A stretch of 39,396 bases of DNA, taken from Gymnopilus junonius. Taxonomy: Eukaryota > Basidiomycota > Agaricomycetes > Agaricales > Galerinaceae. Position 1 is the first letter of the stretch. Every line of letters starts with the position of its first letter. The stretch lies in assembly GCA_015501075.1 (NCBI GenBank), contig JADNYJ010000305.1, positions 1 to 39,396 of the forward strand, in the 5' to 3' direction. The notes beneath the pieces were generated by a model. That model searched no databases. It was given only the letters and a program-made list of their open reading frames with translations, and was not told the DNA's origin. A program made the translations under genes and the position numbers. Shown in pieces: positions 20,213-32,214 of this stretch.

Positions 20213-20637
20213 CAAATGCTTTCCCCATTGTCCGCTACGCTTTCTATACATATATTTTAACGCTAAATCGTTTTCTGATGCCTATTATTACAATAATCCT
20301 GCTTGTAATTTACATTTTGCATGCCGATCCTCCTAAATCACCGAAAAAGAGATCTAGATTTCGGGTAATGATAGTATCGTGTGCAATGCGCAGCGATAGA
20401 GTCTTGGTGATATGAGGTGATATGCTGCGAGTGTACAGGATATATTTGCTAATTATAAGTCCTTGATTGTAAATATAGCAAGTCCGTTCAGAACGGTTTG
20501 ATATCGTCACATGTATGTTTGATTTGCGCAGTTATCTCAACATCCACAGCGCAGGTCTCGAATATTTATCGCATCAATATGAAGGTACTGGCCGGCTCTA
20601 GCTCGTCGCTTTACTCGTCCCACCTCGATCGTCGATC
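20213..20637. other. Short AT-rich intergenic spacer
   Basis: About 425 bp with AT-rich sequence and no coding signal; it holds the 3' end of the upstream gene and the promoter of the 20638 gene. Confidence 0.5.
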
Positions 20638-22348
20638 ATGATCTACTCAGACGATACGCCTTCCAATAGTTCCAAGCAAAATCAAGCCAGTCAGCAACCT
20701 CGACGAGAGGACCCACCTTCATATTCAGGACCTCAGGCGTATCCTCAGCCTTATCCACAGGTTCGATCCTACCCTCAGTCCTATAGCTACGTTGTGGACG
20801 TAGTCACTCCAGAACCAGCAGGCCTACGTTTTATAAAGGCCTTCTTGGTGGCTGTTTTCATCTGGCTGTTGCTTAGCCTCCTTGTGCGAACTTCTGTCAC
20901 TGCTTTGCATGGAGGTCACTGGCGCGGAGATTGGGTAAGTTGTCAAGTTTTCCTATAGCGTACGTCTAAATTTTGAGTTACATGGATTGACGGGGTCTTT
21001 TATGAAGGGAGATTACAGTTACGATGTTCCTCGAGGCGTCACTCTTCAGCAGTGCGTTCAGGGCTCGGAATGGTCACTGGCAAGTCTGGCGACGCCTTCA
21101 TCAGCCCCAACCGATATGGCACAGACCAACATAGAGATACACGAACAGTCCCTGCAGTCCAAGACTTCATTCGACCTCCCCCTTTCTTCCGAGACCCTTT
21201 TCTTCCTTACTCGGGGTCAGTTACTAGGGGGGCATCCTCCATGTGGAAACGTCTCCAAACCAAGCTCAAGATTCTGCAAAAGTGAATATCGTCATCCGCT
21301 ATGATCATCCGGAGCTCCGTGATTTGACCAAGGCCTGCGTGCTGTCTCGACGTCAAGGTGAAAACGGGATTGGCGTCTTTGTGAGTTATCCTCTCTTGTA
21401 AGCGGTCCACGCAGTGCTCACAGGTGCATATTAGGCACCTATATGGCGTCGTTATCCAGGAAGCAGATACTCTATCCGATTTGAAATGACGATCATTCTT
21501 CCAGAGCCCACAAGGAGCTCTGCTCCTTTTGTGATCAAGAATTTCGAAACCGACATATCTAACAGTGCTCATATGCTGGACGATTTGAATGGCTTGGTGT
21601 CTTTTGATTCTATTTCTTTGCGAGGTTCAAATGGAATTATCAAAGCGGACGTAAGTTTTATTTTTGCCCAATCCGCTCATAACAAAATGAACTCAAGAAT
21701 TCTTTTATATGTAGTCTTTGAATGCAACGAAAGGAAAAATCCACACTAGTAACGGCGGAATATCAGGGAAGTTTCACTCAACGCATGAACTTGTCCTGGA
21801 AACGTCCAATGGTCCCATAAAAGTCGCAGTTGAATTAGAGAGTGATGAATCATCTCCATCTTTGAAGGCTCGTACCAGCAATGGGTCCGTCCTTTAAGAT
21901 TTCATCTCGTAACGCTACTAATTCTACGCAACGCATTATCAGACTTGTTGAAACCGATGTCCGTTTACTCTCAGCCTCAGCATCTGGGGGTTCCTTCGAC
22001 GTTTCACTAAGAACCTCAAATGCTCCCTTGCGCGCGTCATTCCCTGATTCTCCCGTGGACTCACACCTCAAATTTGAGGCAACGACCTCGAATAGCCCTG
22101 CATTTGTCTCTCTCAACCCTGCTTACGAAGGCAGCTTCCATCTGCGTACCTCTTCCAGTGATGGTCCCGCTATCCGTCGGAGGTCTGGCATTGAAGACCC
22201 TACAGGGAAAGGAAGGAGTAGGCAGGTTGTATATAAGCTCATTGGGAAGAAAGAATCGATTGGCGATATATACTGGGGGGACAAGAAAACGCCGAATGGG
22301 ATGGTGGACGTGCGCACTTCAAATGGACATCTGTCGCTGGAGGTATAA
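20638..22348 (+). CDS. Membrane-anchored beta-helix (DUF7330/DUF4097-like) protein, one frame break
   Basis: Exons 20638-20934, 21008-21380, 21435-21650, 21715-21884 and 21943-22348. They sum to 1462 nt; dropping one G from the G6 run at 21227-21232 gives 1461 nt (486 aa). Without that change the frame stops at 21304. Domains: a P/Y/Q-rich cytosolic N-terminus (~1-60), one TM helix (FIKAFLVAVFIWLLLSLLV, ~64-82), a strand-rich region (SSETLFFLTRGQLLGGILHV, AKVNIVIRYDHPELRDLTKA), then a repeat region with TSNG-type motifs (SLRGSNGII, HTSNGGI, LETSNGPI, ARTSNGLV, LRTSNAPL, ATTSNSPA, VRTSNGHL). The repeats suggest a right-handed beta-helix as in DUF4097 proteins. The DUF7330 name is from memory and needs a profile search. 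Its role is probably cell-surface or endomembrane. The donor of the last intron (GTCCGT, 21885) is weak. Confidence 0.72.
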
Positions 22349-22629
22349 TCAAAACTGCTCTACAAAGACTAGCAACTTTAAACCAGCATTGCTGGATCGT
22401 TGAAAAAGAAATGTAATACATCATATCAGCATCATATGTACTATCTTATACACTAATCGATAGCATGGTGTAGAGTAAATTATGAACTTTCTCCCTGAAA
22501 GGTTAAGTATACCCTTCTTCAAATCAAACAGGTCCGTCTAAAGAAAGTGGTACAGCTGTCATGAAAGGGGGTGAGATAATAAGCTCTACTATATAGCAAC
22601 ATATTCTATGTGTGGTAAATGACATTAAA

Positions 22630-25145
22630 CTACGGCGTAACTGACAGTAAGTTAACCTTTGTCCGCATAGGTGGGTACGGTACACCATCGTCATCCTCTT
22701 CCATACCTTCTGCCGAATCCTCCTCCTCCTCCACCAAAATATCTTTCAATTTCAAATTGGCCTGGAGCCTTTCAGCCGACAGAGGAGACATAAATTTCCG
22801 AGCCGGGTTTTTCTTCCCAGTTGACATATGCGTTAAAGTCCAATTGAGCACCTTTTCGACCCTCGCCTTGAGCTCGTGAACGCTTTCATCCGAATAGACA
22901 ATAGGGTTCTTGCACCTCATCCATATGTAGAAAACCAAAGCCTTATGGAACGATTCCAAGTTCATCAAAGTGCCCAGCTTCGCCTTGCTCCCTGCCCCCC
23001 GTACCATGCTGTCTTCGGCCTTTTCCAACTTATGAAGGAAGTCTTGTTGGGCGATGCAAGGCATGACTGCCACCGCGAAATCCTGCGCATGGAACGCGAG
23101 CATTTTCGTGATACAGTCGAGTGCCTTCTGATCCTTCCAAGGGATGGGTGCATATAGAAGGACGAGCTTATCGTCTACACTCATCTCCGCCCATTCGTTG
23201 CCGATGACGGAGGCGATGGAGCCGAGATCCTCGTGCGCTGCGTACCGTACAAAGGGTGGTATACGACCGATGTACTTGGGAGCGAGAAGGGCTAGGTTCA
23301 TTGACGACCCAGCCGGGAGGATCGAGAGACAGGCATGCAGGATCTCAGGGGTGTTTTGGACGATGACGTAAGGGAGGGGTTCGTAGGGGGAGGTGATCCA
23401 GCGAGACACGTGTGGCAGGTCTTCAGGGTACAAGGTTGTCACTGTTCCGCCCAGGTCTGCTTGGTCTTCGTGGACGCCATAACGCCCCGCCCGACCACTA
23501 ATTTGTTTGACGGTGGAGATGGATAGCAAATGTCTTCCATCTTTTCCGAACTTGTGCATGGTTTCGAAGATGATGCGCTTGATTCGCCTAAATTACGTCG
23601 TCAGTGTCGCCGTATCAGACATAGATGTAGAAGAACCCACAGATTGAGACCCATACCAATGGAGTCACTCCCAATCAGAACATCATATCCGGAATTCGGG
23701 TCGTTGAAAAGTGCTGCCTGGTCACTCCGGACTTCGGGTGGTAACCGACCATAGACAACAGCACATCGCAATCCAGTCTGGGCTTCCACGAGTTTCTTGA
23801 GTTCGAAGATCTTAGAGCGGCTGAAGGTCACGACGCAGTCGCCTTTCCGAATCTTGGTCAGATCACCGTTCAAGCTCTGCTCCTCCACAACCAAAGGCGT
23901 GAGCCTCTCATACCGCCTGACTTCCAGTTCATCGCCAGTGTGTTTGAGAAGCGCCTCAACCACAGGCACGGCACTTTCCTCTCCGCAAAGGTGGATCTCA
24001 TGCGCACAGAGGCCAAGGACAGCACTAACCCATCCGCCACCTCTGTTCCAGTCACTGATCATTTGGATTTCGTCAATCACCGCCACGTCGTATTTCCTGA
24101 ACATATACGGCACCATCTCCACTGTACAACTCTGCAGCGGCGAGTCCGGTCCCATGATCCTTTGCTCTTCACCTGTGATCATGTCGCAGAGTCTAGCGTA
24201 TTCCGGATTTCCCTCTGCGCTTCGGGGTGCTTTGGGATCTTCTTCGACGCCCAAGGGAACGATCTGACCCGTATTCAGCCGATGCCATATCTCGTGTGCG
24301 AGAAGGCGAAGGGGACCAGCGAACAGTCCAGATTTGGCCGCCGCCAGTGCACGTAGTGCGTGGTGCGTTTTCCCGCTGTTGGTCGGTCCCACATGCATGA
24401 TGAACTTCCTGTGCATGGCTCGCGCTTCAGGCCACTCATCAGCTGGGTACTGTCTGCTTGTAGCCTTCACGAGACGTTGGATATACTGAACCGTTTTGCG
24501 ATCAATAAGAAATTCTTCTTCCAGTATGATTTCGTTTTCGGGATGGGCTGCCCACCAGAAAAAGACGGTGCTGTATATGATGTCGATACTCGTGGCATCT
24601 TGAGGGTGAGTGAACCGTTGTAGGCCGTAGTAGGTGATATGTTCCGGGTCAGAGAGCAGACCGTCCTCCACGTCGTCAACAAAAGCGTCCAGTAACCGTG
24701 TAGCATCTTTAAGAGGAACACCAAAAGCTTGTAAACGATCCTTGGTACGGGCTGCCTTTGCCCATGAATGAACGTTCCCCTCGAAATAAGGTATAACTTC
24801 GCCCAGAGAAATGACTTCCGGTACAGACACGTTTTTCCTATTGAAGGGCAGAAAAACGTCGGCTTCTTCATGGGGTGAGGCGGACGGTCGGGCGTTCATG
24901 AAGCGAGATCGATTTTTTCCATACTGCTTGCGGCTGGAAAATTCAGGTCTGGGAGGCTTTTCGAATGGTTTAAGGTCGTCAAGAATGGAGTTCTGAAACG
25001 AATTGGAAGGCTTTGATTTCCAGGATCCTTTTGTTGTCCTGTGTCGGCGTATAATGTGTTCTTGAGTTCGTATCCATTCTTCTGGTCCCGAACGTTGGAA
25101 TAAGGAATGACGACATGACGAACAGATGTTGAAAGACCGCAGCAT
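22630..25145 (-). CDS. SUV3: Mitochondrial ATP-dependent RNA helicase SUV3
   Basis: Superfamily 2 helicase of the mitochondrial degradosome, which unwinds RNA for decay and intron turnover together with an RNase II-type exonuclease. Two exons (25145-23641 and 23587-22630) around a 53-nt intron encode 820 aa with no frame break. The N-terminus (MLRSFNICSSCRHSLFQRSG) is basic and acid-free, as in a mitochondrial presequence. Motifs: Walker A HVGPTNSGKTHHAL (~residues 250-263), the SUV3-type DEIQ box AVIDEIQMISDWNRGGGW, GSDSIGMGLN, and motif VI QISGRAGRYG. The C-terminus contains the SUV3 helical domain and an acidic stretch (EEEEDSAEGMEEDDD). The length fits the family. It is transcribed away from the neighbouring F-box gene. 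Confidence 0.95.
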
Positions 25146-26039
25146 CTACTGGACGGTAAAATGAGTGCTACGCAGTCAAGAAACTTCAAATTGGCGCACC
25201 TTATAGAGTTTAATATAACAAAAACCGAACCATCCGTAAAGTTCCAGTCAAATGGACAACCCGGCCAGCCCTTTGGTGTTGAAGACAAGACAACGAAATT
25301 GGGCAAATTCAAAAACAAGACGCTGTATCCGATGCGCGCAAAGAAATTTCGATGTTTGTCTTTGTTTAGATCGAAGGACATCCCTTTGAATCACGTGGAA
25401 CATTTGCAAGTTTCCCCTCCTTTTTTCAATTTGTTCTCATCTTTTGTGATGTCTATTATGTAAAATGGGACTGCTGTCCATAAAAAAGGAGTATGATTCG
25501 GTCATGAACCTTTCAAACTTGGCTTTACGACCTCTTCTTCGAGTAATCGGTCAGGCTACCAGCGGCACTAGAACTGTGATGAAACTCGAGGCCAATTCAG
25601 GGTTGCTGTATCAGCGAATCACCGCATTCTCTATCCAATTGTCATTTATCCAATGGTGTGTTCAAGATCCAGAGTCCCTATATTCCTGCCTTTTTGCTTA
25701 CGTTCGCTCCAGTAGCAAATGAAAACTCATGATCAGGCCGCCGCTGTCGTTGCTTGCCTCTTTCGCTTCGAGCTATTCTATCCGGGGTCTCGGGTACAAA
25801 TACGAAACATGCAAATAGGACGAATCATTTGCCCCTGGAGTCGAGACTCGCAGTATATTACGGCAGATGAGCAGGTGAAAATAGGATATAAGGTAGTATG
25901 ACCACCCCTTCGTCAATTAACCCGTAGCTGCTACAACACTTTTCAGTAAGTCTGCTAGATTGAATTGATACATACACTCGTAGGCTGATTGACATGGTTT
26001 TTCATAGGCATTTCAGCCACGAACGAGCATAGATTTCGG
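25146..26039. other. Intergenic region between divergent SUV3 and F-box genes
   Basis: About 890 bp holding both promoters. Open frames at 25161-25463, 25465-25722 and 25719-25901 on the plus strand have no homology signal or splice structure and are probably chance. No repeat or RNA gene is visible. Confidence 0.5.
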
Positions 26040-27537
26040 ATGGCCAACAGTCTTCTGCTCTGCAAGCCCTGCGGCGTTTCCTATATACCTGCACCTATTT
26101 CATGTCTTGATCACGTTCCACTTGAAATTTGGCAACAAATTTTTCTCATTTTGTTGTCTTCGGAAACCGTGTCAGCCTTAGACGAAATATATGGCTCGAT
26201 ATGGGGTCGGGCGACTCCGCCTATTCCCTCTCAGGGAAAACTTATCCTTCCTCAAACACCTTCAATAATCAGCCAAGTCTGTTCTCATTGGAAGGAGTAC
26301 GCATTCGGCATGCCTGACCTCTGGAACGTCTTTTCCGTCAAAGCTCCTCGCTCAAAATCTCCGGCTTCAGCAATCAATCTCACTCATCTCATTAACTCCC
26401 GTCTCTCTTTATCCCGCTCCATGCCTCTCAAGATCTGCATCAACTCCAAGGACGACGAAGAAGGCGCGCGTACGTTCATCCGCAGCATCATACCTTCATC
26501 CTCTCGGTGGGAAACCGTTCACTTCCACATCCCACCCAACGTTCTTGGCGAATTATCCTCTCTACGACCTACCGACCTCCCACTCTTGACGTCCCTAAAG
26601 ACCCACATTCAAATATATGCTCTCGGGACCGTCAGCGTGGCGCAGCAACTGAAATTATTTGAGAAAATACCCCCAATCCGCCGATTCTGTACTTCCTATC
26701 TCCCTCCTCAAATTTGTCATATATACGCTGGACTCGAGGAGCTACATATCCAAGAAAACCGGTCCGAGACGTGGTCGACTTTATCTGTTCTCGCCGCATG
26801 TCCTAAACTCCGTGTGCTGACGCTCAGTGGCGTCGGCATAACATTAAACAACGCTAGCACAGCTGACCTCGTGTTGCCCGAGTTACATACGCTTAACTTG
26901 GAGCATCCCACGGGGAGAGAGCGCCTCTTGGAGATGATGCAACTTCCCAAACTCCGAGCGTTGACGATAGGCGGCTCGTGCAGTGGAGAGAGCACCCGTT
27001 CAGTTTTCTCCGCCATTATTACGCTGATGGATAGGAGCGAAATTTCTTCGCTGGAAAGCCTTTCGATTTCTTTCGAAAGACATTCCACCGATCCCACTCT
27101 CTTCGTTTCTTTTCTTTCTCGCATCCCATTGTTGAAGAAGCTGAGGATCAACGACACTTGGAAGTTTTGAACCACCGTCCTCTTGTTACGGACTGCCTTC
27201 TTAGGGCACTTACCCTTACCTCCATAGATAACGATGGACTACCGTCAGTACCGTATCTGTGCTCTCAGCTGCAGAGCATAAGTCTTATGGGTGCTCAGAC
27301 TTCGAAGACGGCATCTTACTTGCTCTCTTAAATTCCAGGTGTCGTCCGACACAATTCTCTGTCCACAAGAACGACTCACTAGCCCAAAGTTTTCCTGTCT
27401 CAGTCAACGGCTGTCGAAGTCCCGCTACTCTCAAGGAGGTAAACATCTCGATTAAGAGAAATTTTGGGGAACAATTACTTGAAATGGCTGAGTCTTTGAG
27501 GCTAATAGGATTGTCGATTGACCTGCGTAGAGTATAA
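26040..27537 (+). pseudogene. F-box/LRR-like protein, two single-base frame breaks
   Basis: The N-terminus carries a clear F-box (CLDHVPLEIWQQIFLILLSS, residues ~20-40) and ISQVCSHWKEYAFGMPDLWNVF, followed by agaric-type LRR-like segments (LEELHIQEN, CPKLRVLTLSGVGI, LPELHTLNLEHP). The first frame is open to 27170. The product then continues in other frames as LVTDCLLRALTLTSIDNDG (from about 27169), then FEDGILLALLNSRC and FGEQLLEMAESLRLIGLSID to a stop at 27535-27537. The breaks fall at a T4 run (27165-27168) and at about 27299-27302. Adding one base at each gives 1500 nt (499 aa), a typical length. It may be an assembly artefact or a young pseudogene. Start chosen at 26040 (MANSLLLCKPCG) as the nearest Met to the F-box. 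Confidence 0.7.
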
Positions 27538-27762
27538 TTTCTTCCTAATCCGATGTTTACGTATGTCGATTTGGGTGTGTGGTATGATTTTCGATCGTTG
27601 ATCCAAGTGTTATTTTTATTCAGAATGCAGGTCAGCCGCCCAAAGCGGAGCCTCAAGAAACGTACACATCCCCCATAACCTTCAAACTACGCCACCTCGC
27701 CATCCGAGAAACCGCACATACCTTGCACAGGCAGCATATTGAGACCTTTCACGCCCCCGCCA

Positions 27763-28919
27763 ATGTCGAGTTTCAAGAAATATTTCCATCTGAGATCCGA
27801 ATCTTTGCCTTTGGCGAGTACGCCACAGAAAGACGATCACAAAGCCGGTTCGCTTGAGCGAGCTCGCCGCAGCACCTCTCCTCCTTTTGAATCACCCCCG
27901 CTCCAAGCACATCACAACACCAACTTCAAGAGCTACATCACATCTTTCAAATCCAAACGCTTCCTTGCTCGCCATCTTGGGCGTGCCCCACTTCCTCAGA
28001 CCAACCAAGCTACTGGCACCTCGGTGTTTCAGCAAGGAAGACCGCCAATCTTGGTACACCTATAGCGTCGTTTTTCACCCCTCGCGCTGTGTCAGAAACC
28101 CGGAATGGGCGACTTGAGTCGATAAATCATCCACCGAGGCGTCATAGACAGTATTCTATAGACCTTATCCAGGTTCCCGTACCTCAAGATCGAGAGAAGC
28201 CTTCCGACTCAGGCGCGGCGCCAGATTTAGAGATTGAGGACGAGACAGACGCATTTGACGGCGATGTGGGCTCCTCTATGGAATCTCCCTTAATCAACCG
28301 CGGGTTGCCTCTGGATACTGTTCGTTTGGCGAGGAGAAGGTCAAAGGCGACACGGTACTCAACTGTCCAATCTCCTTTACTTGTCCCTCCTCGCCCGCCT
28401 TTTGTCAGCCCTCAGCTCGAAAGCACGAAGACCATTTATCCTCGCTCTCAAGCTGGGGTGAACGGGCTTGAACCTCCGATTCGCTCTGGAGTTGATATGT
28501 CCTGTTCGAGCTTATGGACACCTCCTGCATATCGTTCACGCTCGGGGACTCGTACCATTGAGGATAACCCTTTCAGGAGGCCTGTAGGATCACCTTTGCG
28601 TCCTCATGATTTCGAGTCCGACAAACCAGCTCTCCATCGCGCAACAGAAATTCTTCAGCAAGCGACTACCCATATCCTCGCCGACCCTGCTTTCTCTCAG
28701 TCTTCCATTTTCCGATTTTTAGCTCCGTTCGTCGTCTTCTTTACCCTCTTGGCCGCGGCTACGATTATTCCACGATACTATCCCTTCCAAGATCGTTTTG
28801 TTTTGGATCTGCCGCGTACCTTGGCTCTTGTCGTCACTGGTGTCATTTTGATGCTCACGGTTTTAAGATGTTGTATCTGGCTAATTGGCATACTGGCAAA
28901 AATCATTCTGCGAAACTGA
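27763..28919 (+). CDS. Hypothetical two-TM membrane protein, 368 aa
   Basis: Exons 27763-27982 and 28033-28919 (1107 nt, 368 aa) around a 50-nt intron (GTGCCC...TTTCAG). The N-terminal two thirds are polar, S/P/R-rich and likely cytosolic (MSSFKKYFHLRSESLPLAS...). A helix (HRATEILQQATTHILADP) precedes two hydrophobic segments, IFRFLAPFVVFFTLLAAATI (~295-315) and LALVVTGVILMLTVLRCCIW (~335-355), with only a short basic C-terminus. It probably forms a hairpin in an endomembrane. No named family is recognised. The first ATG in frame with MSSFKK is used; the upstream in-frame extension has no ATG. Confidence 0.75.
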
Positions 28920-29245
28920 CTTGGCGGAGGTCTTTCGAAAACGAGGCATGGTAGACCACCAATGGGATGCGTATGGCGGAAGGTGATATGGTAACCGCCT
29001 TATTCTAATATACTAGATATCACAGCGTCGCTTCATTTTCATATCTGATAGTCCCTGATCATACCACAACTTTTCTATGTATCTCATGAATGCTTCATAG
29101 TTTGCCTTTTAGTCTAGCCATTTATAATATGCATACCACTGCACGACTGAAGGCCTCAATTTTGATTCAATTTCGGTATCGGTGGTCATTTAAACGAAAT
29201 ACCATCCTATTGACAAAAGCAAGAAATTGTACAAGCTAAGCGTAT
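28920..29245. other. Convergent 3' intergenic spacer
   Basis: About 326 bp between the stop codons of the two-TM protein gene and the MFS gene. It is AT-rich, presumably with both 3' UTRs; nothing else seen. Confidence 0.5.
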
Positions 29246-32214
29246 TCAAGAAAACAGTCGACGAGGACGGACGATTTTGTCTTCGTCGTCCCTGATTTCC
29301 TCAAAGTTGGACGACGTGTCTGATGCTGATGACGAAACATCGTTATCAGACTCCACGGAACCGCTAGGTCGGGTATCCTCTAAATTCTTGTCAGGAATCT
29401 GTAATTTAGTCAGATATCAGTTATTTCATGCACGAAGAGCAGATTGGCTTCACTGACTGGGAGACGAGTAATATATGCCAGGAAAGAGGCTGAGGCGGCT
29501 AGGATGAAGACGGACTTCAAGCTCGCAGCATATGCGTCTCTGGCAAGGCGCTGAGTATCAGGCGGGAGGTTAGCAACAAGTCTGGCGGAATGTTGTATTT
29601 TTCTTATAAGCTGTGATAAACGACAGACTTTAGATTAATCCAAGCAATGAGAGAATGTTACTTCGCGTACCTCTTCATTACCACCTGGAAACTTTGCATG
29701 CAACTCCGTGTTGAGCCTTGACTGGAAGATCGCTGAAGCGGCTGCGAGACCTCCCACCTGCCCTGTTGTTCAACAAAATATCAATACAAGGTGACGAATT
29801 TCAAAAGGTCCAGAGACAAACCCAAGCCACGCAGTAACTGTACAAAGCCGGTCCCAACGGCCATTTGGGATTCAGGAAGATTAGAGACCAGCGCAACTGG
29901 GGGGCAAATATTAGCTCGTTTTGAAAGAAGGGTAAGGTAAAGCTAAAGACTGACTATACATGGTTTGAAGAACGACCGCATTTCCGAAGCCAAGAGGCAT
30001 CTATTAAATAATCGGTCAAATAATGATTCTCTGCAAAGAGAAGGAAACCAACAGACAATAGTAAGCCAAAGATGCGCCTGGTTGGAGTCTTCCCTCATCT
30101 GTGTCATGAGAACTGCAGCAAAGAACGGCAAGATCCCGAAAATCATGTTCATCGCTTTATAATGTGCGTAGCGTTTCATCATCCATCTACAGTAAGGACA
30201 AGGTAAGACGGACGCTTCAATGCAGCATTAAGCGAACCAAGGCGTACCCGGCAAACAAAGATCCTCCTGAAATGCAGACACTGTTTGGTAACAAATGCAA
30301 CCCTGTTGTACGTCAATGAGCCTAACTGCCTCTACAGTGACTCTAATTATAAGATTGCACGCACCAGCAGTAGATGCAGAGGATAACATGACAGTTTGGA
30401 ACCAGGTCGGGAAGTAGTACGTGACTGAAAGATTGCAAACCGCAACTAGAGCATTGCTGCATCCGATCAGGACTGGTACTTTTTGAGTTAGGAAATGAGG
30501 AGGAAGGATGGGTTCGATGGCGACGTAGATTTCGATAATGATGAAGAGGACGGCAAATGTTATTGAGGAGAGGAATGATATCCAAACCATGGGCTCAGAC
30601 CACTGATTGTAATTTATAAAGAACTACTCAAAGGTTGATAAACAAGAGAAAGGATGTAACGAACCGGAAGACCTTCGTTGAACCGCATGCTAAGGAAAAC
30701 CAACGTAGAGCCGACCTACAGGATAGTTCAATCAGGTGAGATATTTCATTACAAAAAGAAAGAAGTCGCAAAACCTACAGTGCCAAGAAGCGTAAGCGTC
30801 CCGCCATAGTCAATTCTTTTCAGAATTTCCAAAGTACTCCTGCCAGTACCCTACATCAATTTTGCCTTGGTAAACCAATTTCAAGTTAATGGAAATTTCA
30901 CAAGCTTACCGGGATGACGTAGGTCAAGTTAACCGCCGTCAATGAAAAAGAGAGTAGAAACAAGGGTATCTGCATAAGGAATGCCCATCTCCATCCGAAC
31001 CTCATAAAGAGAAGCAACATCAGTTAAACACTCGTGGAGCAGAAGGTGATGTACACACCAATCAGTAATCAATCCACCAATAGGGCCTCCAAGCCCCATT
31101 CCGAGCTATAAGTGAATTTAAGTGCCAGTGATGCAATACGTTAGAATGCATCACTGCTTACTCCATAAAATATTCCACCTAGACTTTGTACGAAACCCCG
31201 GGACTGGATTCGAAGGGACAAAAACATAGTCGGAGGTGGTTCGTGATATTTAAAGAAAGGCTTGAGCGTGCGTACCCTTAAGTTATACATGTCGCTAGTT
31301 ATGATACTAAAGACAGTAGTTGGTGAGCATTTGGACAATTTATTACGATTGGGAAATCAACTTACGAAGATGTGGTAAATACCCCTCCTCCGCCCATGCC
31401 AGAAATCTATCAACCCAGAAGGAAAAAACATGCCGTGAATCTAATAATACGCAGGCATCAGAGAAAGAAATAAGACGAACAAATCTAGACAGTATGAGCA
31501 TCTGCATAGAGTTTGACAGGCCGCAAGCTACAATGCCTAGCATAGCGAAAAGGACGGCGGTTTGATGGGCACCGTTCCTGCCCATGACGTTGCTCAGACG
31601 CCCGTATAGTGGTGTGAACGTACATGTTGCGAGGAGGTAGCTGGAATTTGAATTGGATGACTTGAATGGGCCTTGATATTTAGAAAGGGTAAATTTCTTT
31701 ACTTACGATGTGCCGACCCAACTTGCTTCGTTAGATCTTTTGAATTCGGAAGAAATTGATGGAAGCACTGGATAGGTCATCAAAGAAATGTCGGTTAACT
31801 CGGATAAGGTAGTTCTGATGTGGCGGAAGGAAATTACTGGTTGGTACTAGTGTCACTGATAAATACGTTAAAACGTCAGTCAAAAATTAGTTATCACCGG
31901 AGATAGGAACATACGATTCAGAGCCTGTCAAGACCAATGATTAATCAAAAGGCGAACATTCAAAATAGTACGAAAATGCGCACAGATAAGAATTGGCCCA
32001 GCCAGATACCGGCCAGTATACCTTGACGAGATCCCGCAGATATCTCGAGAGGACCAAGGGGTTGACATAGTGTTGAGGATGGTGAATTCAACTCCAACCC
32101 GTATCTGCGCTTGATTTTTGCGCGTTCGGTAATGGAAGACAGGGCAGAAATTGACCGCGTTGGAGAGGGTGGTGAGAGGAGGGAGTCGCGTTCGGAGTAG
32201 GGACCGGTGGGCAT
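29246..32214 (-). CDS. MFS transporter, DHA2 type (14-TM), 598 aa, 20 exons
   Basis: A proton-coupled major facilitator resembling fungal Vba/Fnx1-type vacuolar amino-acid permeases or drug exporters. Exons (high to low): 32214-31984, 31924-31915, 31855-31838, 31767-31707, 31640-31481, 31406-31366, 31306-31276, 31203-31162, 31105-31059, 31000-30910, 30850-30779, 30715-30665, 30602-30365, 30302-30248, 30186-30057, 30000-29955, 29896-29822, 29762-29671, 29610-29458, 29398-29246. They sum to 1797 nt with consistent phases. Motifs: GILAGIWLGQFLSALNLTLV (TM1), SWVGTSYLLATCTFTPLYGR, LSNVMGRNGAHQTAV (motif A), SGMGGGGVFTTSSIITSD, GLGGPIGGLITDWFGWRW (DHA2 motif C region), then TM7-14, QMAVGTGFVQLLRGLGQVGG, and an acidic cytosolic tail (NFEEIRDDEDK). 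The substrate cannot be told. Exons 2 and 3 are only 10 and 18 nt. Confidence 0.92.

Noticed and set aside
25161..25463. 100-codon plus-strand ORF just upstream of SUV3
   Set aside because: It lies in the SUV3 promoter/5' UTR on the opposite strand, with no family motif and low-complexity composition.
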